Shown in pieces: positions 51,936 through 61,975 of a stretch of DNA of 64,000 nucleotides (the stretch's first letter is position 1; every line of letters begins with the position of its first letter). Source of the DNA: Cinclus cinclus (Eukaryota > Chordata > Aves > Passeriformes > Cinclidae); NCBI RefSeq assembly GCF_963662255.1, contig NC_085048.1, positions 98,220,729 to 98,284,728 of the forward strand. The letters are read 5' to 3'. Below the pieces are notes generated by a model that did not search any database, had not been told where the DNA came from, and worked only from the letters and a program-made list of their open reading frames with translations. A program made the position numbers and the translations under genes.

Positions 51936-52559
51936 AGCTAGGCATAACAGCACTATTAGGTTTATATTATGTATCACTAAAAATACTAATTACGGAGGCC
52001 CAGGCTTGAAAGAGTTTCTCAGAAGAAGGTGCCTACAGCTAGCATGTGGAACCAGCATGCTTTACAAGGATACACATTCCCTCCTAAACAGAAACAAACA
52101 CACACAGTTATTATCATTTAGAAAAGACAAAAGCTGCCAAAGCCAAGGCACTGCCATCAGTGCTCTAAAAAGAGGCCTTTATTGTTTGCTACTAATTGCA
52201 AGAAGAAAAGAATTCACAGACATTTCAAAGCAGCTGCTGTCTTGTCCTTAAAAACTCCTTCCACTTAAAAAAGGACATTTTAATTTTAACAGCTTTCAGA
52301 AGCTTTTATGGCTTGTTACCATCCAAGGCCATTCAGATGTGTTATTTCAGCATTGATTGTATTGTGAAGTTCAGGGAAAAAAAGGTCTGAGAAGCTAAGA
52401 GAAAAACCTGGTGGGACTCTAACTAGAGAAATTACTATTTAAGTCTCAGCAATTTCTGTTAATTTAAGGATTAGTTCTCCCCCACAACACACATAGGTCT
52501 TGTTAATTTTACTGGTAAAAATCTATGCAGACTCAATTGCTCAAGAGACTGCAATTTGA
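51936..52559. other. Non-coding stretch, no gene seen
   Basis: Ordinary AT-rich sequence between the CpG-rich patch and the candidate regulatory block. Frames of up to about 80 codons here have no known similarity, and no repeat is recognised. Confidence 0.6.
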
Positions 52560-53110
52560 TTCTTTGAAGCTACAGGTCCCAGCTGCTGCAAATCATCTGT
52601 GGAGTGAAGGTGATTTACATTAGCTCAGAATCTGGCCTGCTGTGGCTAAATTCTTCCCATCTGGTTTAATCAGTTCCCCTTCTGGAAAGCCCTAAGGATT
52701 GTCATTTCAAGCAGTATTTGTCTGCATGACCTTTGTAATGTTGATATTGTGCATATAGCCAGGAATATTTTACCCAGTGGTGGGTTGGGCACAATCTCAG
52801 TGATGGGGGAATTTGCTAAACGAGGCTCAGATGGTGTTCACCTGTTTTGCAATGTCCTGCAGAATTCTTGATTTCGGAGGTTTTCCCAGCTAAATGTTTT
52901 TCTTCAGAGGTGTTCATCCTGCTTTTATCAGCTAATAAAAGTGGCAGCTGTTATTGTGTGTATCTGACTGCTGGGAGCTGCCATCATTGTATTATTGGCA
53001 TTAGATGAGAAAAACAATTAAAGAATCTTCTGTGGAGAGATTTCACTTAATGTACTTCTTTGTCTTATGGGGAATAATTGGTCTGTTTTTCTGTCTCTAT
53101 ATCTCCAATT
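52560..53110. promoter_or_regulatory. Candidate conserved non-coding element (strongest)
   Basis: A 550-base block with no simple repeats and no transposon similarity. It has E-boxes CAGCTG at 52580-52585 and 52945-52950, the inverted repeat CTTTTAT-CAGCTA-ATAAAAG (perfect seven-base arms, 52922-52941; CDX/HOX-like TTTAT), SOX-like ATTGT cores (TTATTGTGTG, CATCATTGTATTATTGGCAT) and AAACAATTAAAG near 53012-53023. Several different motif classes are packed close together as in vertebrate developmental enhancers. It has no open frame of note. The conclusion is inferred from texture and needs alignment. Confidence 0.35.
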
Positions 53111-53215
53111 AATATTTTACCATGAGTTTAAAATCAAGAGATCTGCTTGGGCAAGTAGTGAGTTGAAAGGCTTCATTTAAATCAGATGGGAAAGACAGAT
53201 CCAAAGATACATCAA

Positions 53216-53315
53216 GACTTTGGAGGCTGGGTTCACCTCTGCTCTGCCACAGATTCTGCCAGGGTACCTACATCAAGGTCAGATCCAAAATGGGATATAG
53301 GCAACTACAGAGAGG
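53216..53315 (+). mobile_element. MIR-type SINE relic
   Basis: The series CTTTGGAGGCTGGGTTCACC, TCTGCTCTGCCACAGATTCT, ATCAAGGTCA and TCCAAAATGGGATATAGGCA matches in order the MIR consensus landmarks CTCTGGAG...CTGGGTTC, GCTCTGCCAC, ACCTTGG..., and TGTAAAATGGGGATAATAGC, with an internal deletion between the last two. A 74-codon frame (53186-53410) overlaps it and is therefore not a gene. The copy is diverged, as expected for an old amniote SINE. Confidence 0.55.
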
Positions 53316-53854
53316 AGGAGGCAGAACTAGATTCTGGGGAAAGTTTACATGCAAACAATTCACATTCCTTATTATCAAACTTGAAGAGGCTCCAAAATAA
53401 CAGTCATTGAAGGACCCAACTTCCCAGGCCCAGTTCCAGCGCCTGCTTAAAGGGATTAAGACACGTCTGCCATCTCACAGGAGCATCTGAACTGTCTCTG
53501 TCCAGAGGGACTGAAGAAGGGGATCTTCACAGCTATGTTACAGCTGCATCATTGTGCCAAAATTATTTTGGAAATTGTGCATAAGGAGGATGTATCTATG
53601 CACTGTAGTTGGGGAACTCATAAGGATGCACCAAAGTGGGTCCTGGTTCATACTCAGAATGTGTGATATTCCTCAGACATTATCCCCAAGTGGCACATTC
53701 CAAAGCTAAACTCCTTCCTGCTGCTTGTCTTGCTCTCAAATTATTTCTGATGTGGACAACAAGTTGAGTGCAGGAAGGAAGGAAAAGGGAGATTAAACTT
53801 GCCTTAGCAGGCCACTAAAAGGTGCGTTAAATGCCCTGTGAAGAAGGAGAGGTC

Positions 53855-53930
53855 TCTTTTTATTTTTGAAAGAGCTGAGAGAAGTCTACCAATCTTTTTA
53901 TTTTTGAAAGAGCTGAGAGAAGTCTACCAA
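53855..53930. repeat. Exact 38-bp tandem duplication
   Basis: Two adjacent identical 38-base copies (53855-53892 and 53893-53930), each starting TCTTTTTATTTTTGAAAGAG and ending AGTCTACCAA. The lack of any mismatch suggests a recent duplication. The unit is not a multiple of three. Confidence 0.95.
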
Positions 53931-54139
53931 GCACTGGGAACTCATTGGTATACTCATCTAGAGGAGGGCATAGGCAGTGACCCTAAGCCAAAACTCCCTG
54001 AAAACCCAGATAAGGTAATAAAGATGTGCAGTCTAACACCTACTCTTGCTCACAACACTTCTGAGCTGGACAGCTCAGATGAGAGTTACACAAGAGTAGT
54101 CATTTATGGCAGCTTCTTTCTTAGTAAATTGACTATTTT

Positions 54140-54194
54140 GGCTCCCATTTAGAGAGGATGAGCCTATAAACAGAGGCTCCTCTAAATGGGGGCT
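54140..54194. repeat. Imperfect inverted repeat
   Basis: The left arm GGCTCCCATTTAGAGAGGA (54140-54158) and the right arm GGCTCCTCTAAATGGGGGCT (54175-54194) are complementary over about 14-17 positions including an uninterrupted eleven-base core (CCCATTTAGAG), with a loop of 16 bases. It may be a small foldback or miniature element; no flanking duplication is clear. Confidence 0.7.
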
Positions 54195-54279
54195 AGGTGT
54201 CTAACACTGTTCAGTATCCCATATGGGCACCAGATGACTGCAAGGTAGGTTCTGCAGCACTGCAATTCTTTATTAGATT

Positions 54280-54355
54280 TGGCCTTTAGTGTTTCAGCTC
54301 TCCATCTGTGAAATCAGGATAAAAGCACTTCCTGTTTTGTAGCTCATTTTCATAC
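54280..54355 (+). mobile_element. MIR-type SINE relic
   Basis: TAGTGTTTCAGCTCTCCATC, TGTGAAATCAGGATAAAAGC and ACTTCCTGTTTTGTAGCTCA follow the MIR 3' part (GTGCCTCAGTTTCCCCATC, TGTAAAATGGGGATAATAGC, ACCTACCTCATAGGGTTG). Landmarks are in the right order and spacing over about 70 bases. Confidence 0.6.
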
Positions 54356-55875
54356 CCAATTGTAATTACTACAGAAAGATATTCAACACTGCACCACTCT
54401 CCCAGAGCAGTTACCAACATAGTTAAGCAGGAACAAAGCACAATATGGATGCTTTTAATCTGATTTTATAAACTTGACACATAACTTTTGGCATAATTCT
54501 GTAAGGAGTTGGTTGGAGCTTAAATGACACTTCCATTTCACTTCTGGAGAGATAACTAGGCTAGGTAGACGTGCAGGCAGCCTTGTGCTGCCAGGCACAC
54601 AGCTCCCAGCTTCACTGCTACTAGTGCCCAAGAGAGCCATCTTATTGGAGTTGAGGTGTGATTAACCCCACTGGATACCAATTAGCTCTTCCAACCACAT
54701 GATCTATCGGAGACTGTCAGTGACTTTGATTTTCTTGAAGCATTGCAAACTGCAGTGGCTCAGGAGCTGTTCTCCAGGTGTCCAGGCATCTTGTAGTTAA
54801 AACTACAGGTAGTAATCCTATCATCAGTCTCTGAAGATGTCACCTCTGTTCATCCAGCTGAGCCTAGATGTCATGTGACAGATGTGGATCAGACACCTGG
54901 AATGTTTCCTGCTCTCAGCTCTCTTTCCTAGCAGACTACTCCTGCCTAGCAGGGACAGCTGCATAGGGTGCCTGTCCTCATAAACCACCCATGTTTAACT
55001 TGGACCACCCAGCTACAGCCTCTGCAGGAGCTCCAGAGTCAGTAATAGGCTCTCAGACAGATGTTAGGCACCCAGTCAGCTTTAAACATCTTCTAAGGCA
55101 CAGCAGCAAGGCTGGGTTTGAAAGTCTGGATGTGCTCACATATATTAGCCTGGGCAGAAGGTGAGATGTTTGCACTGGCCAGGCACAGTTAAGGTGCAGC
55201 TGTCTGTGATGGATCATGCACCGCAGAGGATAAAGCCCTAATTGCTACTTAACTCAGAAGTTTCAGTTAATGAAAGAGACAAGATAATTGTTTGTGGTTC
55301 TGCTGTTCTTTTTGATTTCCAAACTCTTCTGGAAATGATTTGAGATGACTGAAGTAGACTGCTCCAAGGTGAGGTGTTCAGAGGTGCCTGAGTCGCTCAA
55401 GCTGATTTTGACAATGAAAGTGGAGTTCCTAGTCTTCAAGGAAATTATTAAAATATTACCCTTGGAGTTTATTGAGGACTTGTGGATCTGTGAGCCTTTC
55501 TGGTTTTTTTTTTCAAAGTTTCTCCTTGACCCATGCAAGAGCATGCTGTTAGAAGTAATACTTTCAAAAACAATAATATAGTTTCTGGGTTTTATTATGG
55601 CTCAGAGACAATTTTCACTTATGTCTCAGGGAAGGGAAACCCCTTTCTCTCTCCTTTGACTTGGAGCACTGTGGCAGAGTCAGGGTGTGACCATGGTGTG
55701 ACCTCCTCCCTGTGCATGTCACCTTCATTGACAGTATAATACAACACATTAGACCTGGAGCTGCTGCAAGCAAGGTTCTGCCCCTCTTTTATTCAGCTAC
55801 AACAGCTATGGGGATGAGAATCATGGACAGAGGGAGCCCATAGAAGGAGGCTGTAATGGCTTGAACCAGATTCCC

Positions 55876-55973
55876 CGGAGCTCCTTCTGCCAGGGAGCGC
55901 TGCGTGCAGCAAATGAAATTTTCATGAAATGGTGAGCAAGCTTCATTAACATCTCCCCGAGAGAATGCCGGCG
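55876..55973. other. Small CpG cluster
   Basis: Six CpGs occur within 98 bases (CCCGGA, GAGCGC, TGCGTG, CCCCGA, GCCGGCG). It also holds the odd palindrome ATGAAATTTTCAT at 55913-55925. Too short to be a CpG island; a conserved element is possible. Confidence 0.4.
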
Positions 55974-57094
55974 TTGGGTAGCAAGCAGTGCCTCCATTCA
56001 GGCAGCTTCTCCCACCAGCCCAAATGCTGTTTATCCCACTGCATGCTTCTGCCACAGAACAGCTTGTTCCCTGTGAGCACAGGGCAGATCCCACCTGGCA
56101 GGCTGATAAATCGTGAATGATTTGTAGTTGTTAGAGAAACACTGGTTCTGACTGAAAATACAGAGGTATTTTTAGTGTCTGTGAGAAGTTATTTGGACAC
56201 TAGGACTACATGTGCAAACAGCAAGGTTCTTTATCCTCTGGGAGCATGAATTGGGTGATGTCTTGACTGAGGGAAAATACCCACTATTAGAAAAAAAAGG
56301 AGGTAGGGGCATCACACGTGTAAAATTCTAAAATTCTGTCCTTCTGTCTCTTTTCCTTTTCTTGTTCTCACTTCAGAAACAATTTTCACAGCTGGAAGAC
56401 AGAGGGCTTTGCACATTAATAGTCACAGTGAAGGTCAGTAAGTCTGACTTGCTCAAGTATCAGCTGAGTACATTGGATCTCATTTCATTTTATTGCAACT
56501 GCAGAAGCAGTACTGATCAACAGTGTCATATTTCCTTTTCTTCAGCGTAAAAGATGAAGTGATTGTTCCATGAAGCTGCAGTGAGGCAAGGAAAACAGGA
56601 AAGGAACAACACAGCCAGCAGTGTACTCGCTACACCTGTGCCTGTGCTTTGTCCTTCCTCAGTTCTACCCCTTTAGTGCTATCAGTGGGGGCACAGATAA
56701 CCCCTCTGGGCCTTTGCAGTGTTGCTACAAGGTATTTCAGAGTCCCTTATGTACTCAGAAAATGCAGACACCTGCCTCATGAATACCTTCCAAACAGGAA
56801 TTCTGGGAGAAATGGTACTAAATATTTCTGTACTGAGTGCAGGTAGGTAAGGACTCTACCATTTGGCGTTGGACACATCACTGCCTGAATCTCCAGGGAT
56901 AAAGCAGGAGGAATTTTCCCTCCCAGAGGCCAGAGAGACTTTATGAATTTTTCATGTTAAAGTAATATGGGGAGGCCCTTTATCAGTGAGTCCAAAGGAA
57001 AAGGGATGCAGACAAGAGGAGTAAACTCCGCTAATATTCTTGAGTGGCATTCAGCTCCTTAAAACCCAAGTACCTTGCAATAGTTCTGCATGGA

Positions 57095-57170
57095 AAAGGA
57101 CTATTGTCCACATTTAACAGCATGGGAGCAGAAGTGAAATGAATGGATGAGGAGTCTTAGAGGAAGCCTG
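57095..57170 (-). mobile_element. Possible MIR-type SINE relic
   Basis: ACTATTGTCCACATTTAACA, then GCAGAAGTGAAATGAATGGA and a GGAAGCC end, weakly follow the reverse complement of the MIR 3' half (ATTATCCCCATTTTACAGAT, GGAAACTGAGGCACAGAGAG). The similarity is low and may be chance. Confidence 0.25.
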
Positions 57171-58828
57171 CAACATAGAAAGGCTCTTAAAACACTTCTG
57201 AAATGTGATGTTAATTCATTTTCTATTGGGACCTTTTTTGTCATTGGATCTCCAATAATTCTCTTCAACACCTTCAGTTCTCCACTTCATTACCATAAAA
57301 CTACTCCTAAGATTATACTCTAAGGTCCCAGTTGCTGGGACATTTTGACCACAGCAAACTGAAAAAGAGGCAAAGAGCTCAAGCAGTATCAATTACTATC
57401 TCACTCTTGCCCAGGACAAACAAAAAAACATGATCTCTGGAGAAGAGCAATGATTGTTGACAAAATCTGGATGGGCCTCCAAGCATACTGCACTAACTTT
57501 CCTCTGTACACTTCTTAACATTTCCTGGCATTGATTTCCTGCATGTTAACAAGACTATTAGAAACATAATAGGGATGCTGCTAATAACCCCAGGCTGGTG
57601 TTTGTTGAAAACTCATAAGAAAGAAGTAAGAGCAGCAGGCACTCCTTCTGCCCAAAAAGCTCTGTCCTGTTTTATCTCTTGCTTCTGCAAGAGGCTGCAT
57701 GTCAAGTGAAACAAGCAACTGCAGACAAGCTGTATTTCTAAGAAAAGGCAGATTTAATATGTGGCCTAACCTGGTCCATCCTCCTTTGCCTGGAAAAAAG
57801 AAGCATCTGAAGTCAGGGTGTCGAAGGCATTTAAATTGGTACACTTGTATTCGGGCTGTCCGCTGCCCAGAAATGGGGAATTTTCTTATGTGAGTATTGT
57901 TGAGGTAATTTCATCAATGGAAGTTCAGGCTTTAAATTCTGCCTTAGTGAACTTGCTTGACAGTCTTACAGAAAAAGTTCATAAATTGAAAGGGAGAAGA
58001 AAAGTATTCTTAAATATCCCTCGCTTATCTATGAGGAGACTGGAAGGGATGGGAGAGAGGAGTCTTGTCATAGCTCCAGGCCAGTGCAGGGAGGATGTTC
58101 TTGTGAGGGAGCATCCTCTAAGTGAGAGCTTTTTCCTCTCAGTGACCACTTCAGCAGCTGCTGCCTCAGCTGAAGAGGTCAGCTGGCAGCCTGGCTCAAT
58201 GAGTTTGTTCATCAGGGAGAGCAGCAGGGCTCAGTGGCCTCTATATCACCCAAACCAGCACTTTTTAGTTTTTTAGCCACCTGGGAAGGAATTAAACTGT
58301 GGTCTGAAAATGAATATTTTTATGCAAAGTACCAAATCCTGCAGGCTTCCACTCATCTTCCCTGCTTCTGCAAAGAGTAGCACTGAGAGCATGCACCAGA
58401 ACAGTCGTAACTGTGGAAAAGAGGTTTTACATCACCAGTGGGAATTATCCTGTAGTACCATCTCCTCCAGAGTCCGATTCTGCTTTTTTATTTTTTTTTT
58501 GTAGGAGTGGGAAACATTGATTATACATTTATGCTGACTTTTGCCACTGCTAAAATGCAAACTACAATTTTGTCACAAAATGCAGTATTTCTGAATTACT
58601 GCGCTTTGAAACCCTAGAGGAGGCCCAGAGGAGCACTTCTGAGTACTTTTTTTATTTTAGATTGTTTGCATTTTCCCCCAAGATTAGCCAGATAGATCTA
58701 ATACATTCCTGATAGAGCAATTTGTTGCTGTTGATTTTTTTTGACAAGTGACCTACACCCACACTCACAAGCACCTCTAAATTTCTCAACTTTTGTTAAG
58801 CTATTCCTAAACCATAGAATGAAATAGC

Positions 58829-58845
58829 TTTTTTTTTTTTTTTTT
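58829..58845. repeat. T17 homopolymer
   Basis: Seventeen T on the plus strand followed by CTTACC. No element body is recognisable beside it. Confidence 0.8.
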
Positions 58846-60082
58846 CTTACCAAAACATTAGATGAGAACACCAGACTCCAGCTGTCTTTGTTATAACACC
58901 CACAACAGGGAACAGAGAAGTTACTCTGTGCAGGTGTTCAGCGGAGATAGGAACTGCTGCTGAGAGTAGCCCCAGAGGCAGTGGCTCCAGAAAGAGCAGG
59001 AAGGCAGGGAAAAGTTATTCTTCCCTGGCCATTTCCCCTCAGTTTCATTCCCATCCCAGTGAGAACAACCACAGAGACACGGAAGAAATTCTGCAAGAGG
59101 CAATGTCCTGCCTCCAGGAAGCCACTGATGCTCCCTGTTTCTGGCAAATGATCACTGCTCAGTATGTTCCAGGGATTTCCCCACAGCTGTGCTGCACTTC
59201 TGGGCTTCTGCTCACACTGATCACCATCCAAAGCTCTCTCTGAAGCAATAGCATTTTTCCCAGTGACTGCACAGGGTATTGGATGTGGCTCATTACAACC
59301 AGTACTGCTGGTTGCTGCCAAATTCTTGGCCTGTGTTTTGCAGGCGATGGGAATAGATGATTGCAGTTATTCTTCCTGACAGTAAAATCAATACAATATC
59401 TTCTTCTGATATTCCTTCCCTCCCCCTAATAGGGAGATCTTGTTCTGCTCTATTCCTGACCAAGTTTTCTGGGAAATATTAGGTTTCATACTGTTTTATT
59501 TCTCACTGAAATGATTTCACTGGGATGCTTAGACATCAACACATTTATATCCAAAGGATCCTGAAGAGGTTAGCCAGAGGTGATTACGTCTCAAATGATG
59601 TTGTACTATAATTGCTCAGGATATCAGCTTAAATGAAATAATCTGCACAGGAGAGAAGAAACAGTAAAGCTAAGGAAGGAAATTGCTGCTGTAATTACTA
59701 GAGTATTTCTCTTTGAGGTATTAGAAAGAAATGTTTGCAACATAAAAAAAGCCTGAAGAGGATGACATGAAGCAACATCAGACTGGATGGCAGAGCCTCT
59801 GTTACATTACAAGCTTTCTGAACATTACCTGCACAGAAAGGGAGGCTAGGACGTAGCTAGAAAATAGCCCAGGGTGACCATCCACCTCAGACTCTTCGTA
59901 ATTAGTTACAAAGATAAAAAGATATGAGACAAGTTCTCTTGTTTAGGGTCTTTTGACACTCAAACCATTCAAGCCTTGCTATCAGCATCAATAGTGGCAC
60001 AAACAGACTCACAGCCAACAAGGATAAGAAGGAGAAGTCCCATACAAACAACTGCCTGGCTATTTTCTTTGATCAGTTTTGT

Positions 60083-60097
60083 GTCTCTCTCTCTCTG
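60083..60097. repeat. Short (TC)n repeat
   Basis: Seven CT/TC units on the plus strand, a minor microsatellite. Confidence 0.75.
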
Positions 60098-61850
60098 CTC
60101 CAGGTTGTCCTGAACAAAAAAGCGCTCTGAAATTCTCACAGCTAGAGCAGCCTCCCTGTGCTAAGTGTAACAATGCCAGGCAAAGCCTTCATGTTTCCTC
60201 TCCAGCTCCCTTACTGTTTCTAGAAATAGAAAACTCTTTATTGAAAGCTCTTTGGAGCGTTTTAACATGCAGGTAAATAATTGTGTGAACCTCACCAAGG
60301 CAACACACATGATTAAAACATACATATATAATAACCCAAGGGGACATTTCCAGGTCTAGAGCCCTTCTGACCTCACTGAACCCTGCAAGTGGCCAGACAT
60401 TGGGTCATTTTGGGCATCAAGCATTGCCCTGAGGCACTCACTGTTTCACAGACCATCTTGGTACAAGGGATTGCAGGACTGCGTTTTATTCCCATTTATT
60501 TATTATTAACGGCATCCTGAGCACAGATTGGATACAGAAACTTTTCTAACCAAAGTCTCAGTGCCAGTGATGCTCTTAAAGACATAGAAACCTCATGGAC
60601 TTGGCAAAGAAGTTGCAGGGTAGAACTGCTTTAACCTTTTCCTTCAGATTTTGTACAACTTCCAACAAGGTGACCAGTGACAGCAAAGAGATTGGAAATT
60701 CCTTAGTTACAGGTTTAGTCCCCATTTTTGCTCGAGCCACTGCAGCTTTGAAGCAGCAAATTCTTGAGGAAAGGCATGGATTATGACACAGAACAACTAC
60801 AAAAAAGACACAAAACGTGATGTGCAAGCCAGGTGAGCTGCTCCACCTACTTCTTTTCAGAGCAGAGTGACCAATGATCGCTGCCCATCAGGGAGCTCAC
60901 TCTGACCTGGTGGATGGTGCCAGGACTAGGTGGGGATGGGTGTATCTCATGTAGCAATCAGAGCAAAGGAACCGGGACACTTCCATGGACACAGGCCTGT
61001 GTTGTGCCCTGTGCTGTCCTCCCTGTGCATGAGGAGTAGCAGCACAGACTGGTTATTGCAAAATGAAGAGAAACAGCCCAGCTTTGTTTTACCTTTTTGT
61101 GAACAACCCCCACATGCAGACCCTGGAGGACTTTTGAGATCAGAGCAGCATCTGTGGAAGTGATGAACCTGGACCACCTAGAACTGGAGAAGCTGGGCAC
61201 TCACAGCAGGTGATGAGCAGTATCCCATTAGCAGGCCCCAGTGTCCTGGTTTGTTAGGTCCTGGCATATGGTTCATGGTTTAAGCTTCTATTTAATTACA
61301 GTAATTTGATTTGGCCGGGGCAGGGGGCAGTGTTTGGTTTGTTTTAGACACTTGTATTTTATCTCAGCAGAAAGAGCAGGCAGTGGATGGCAGGAAGGAC
61401 AGAGAAATTCTCACAGCCATTCCAGTGCAAAGCCATGTACTTTCTTCAGTACTTAAGTTGAGAGTGGAAGCACTGTAGACACTGAGGGCAGATGCTGTCC
61501 TAAGAAACAGAGCTAGAGCAGATGTTAAAGATGGATTTATTCCTCTGTGCCAGCTCTATTTAATGCACAGATACCATCCTGCTCTCAACATAGATTCTTA
61601 CTTTTCTACTCAAAATCATTGGAAGCGGGAGCTTTCCTTCTAAATATACATTCTTCAACATATTTGCTTAAAATTATTATCCTGAATTGGAGCACCAAGT
61701 ATATAAAATTGAAAGTATTTTCCTTATCAGAACTTGGTTTGTATAAAAATTCCTGAATATATTTGGAAACTTGGATGTAAAGACACTGAAAGAGAATCTG
61801 TACCTGAGTGAAAAAGACAAGACATTGGGGAAAGAAAAGAAGGAACGGTT

Positions 61851-61975
61851 ACTCCACTTTACAGAGACTTGGGTAGATTAGCATGACTTGCCCAAGGTCA
61901 TAGAGAAACTCTAGGGGACTGAACTGGGAGCACCATGATCCCAACACAAAATCTTAATTACCAAATCCAATTTTC
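61851..61975 (-). mobile_element. MIR-type SINE relic (clearest copy)
   Basis: On the plus strand it reads CACTTTACAGAGACTTGGGT, then GACTTGCCCAAGGTCA (61885-61900, an exact match to the reverse complement of the MIR core) and GGGGACTGAACTGGGAGCAC, then ATCTTAATTACCA. This matches the MIR order TTTACAGATGAGGAAACTGAGG, GACTTGCCCAAGGTCA, GCAGAGCTGGGATTCGAACC, CTCTTAACCAC. It is the best MIR copy in the window. Bird genomes keep only sparse, old copies of this family. Confidence 0.78.

Larger units (their letters stand above)
53316..61850. other. Non-coding stretch, no gene seen
   Basis: It holds the 38-bp tandem duplication, an inverted repeat and a MIR relic (53.8-54.4 kb), a small CpG cluster (55876-55973), a possible MIR relic at 57.1 kb, a T17 run (58829-58845) and a short TC repeat (60083-60097). 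The longest frames in the window lie here (152 codons at 57818-58276; 127 codons at 58938-59321 minus; 101 codons at 55789-56094 minus), but none resembles a known protein family. Confidence 0.6.

Noticed and set aside
53186..53410. 74-codon frame of charged, soluble appearance
   Set aside because: It overlaps a MIR SINE relic, so the frame is coincidental.
57818..58276. Longest open frame (152 codons, plus strand) as a gene
   Set aside because: About one frame this long is expected by chance in 64 kb of such composition; it has no recognised domain, no known similarity and no convincing splice signals.
58938..59321. 127-codon minus-strand frame as a gene
   Set aside because: It looks like a normal protein at its start but resembles no family I know, and a 60-codon minus-strand frame in another reading phase overlaps part of it. 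Chance is the simpler reading.
61865..61900. GATTAGCATG resembling part of U6 snRNA
   Set aside because: The surrounding sequence follows the MIR consensus and no other U6 landmark is present.
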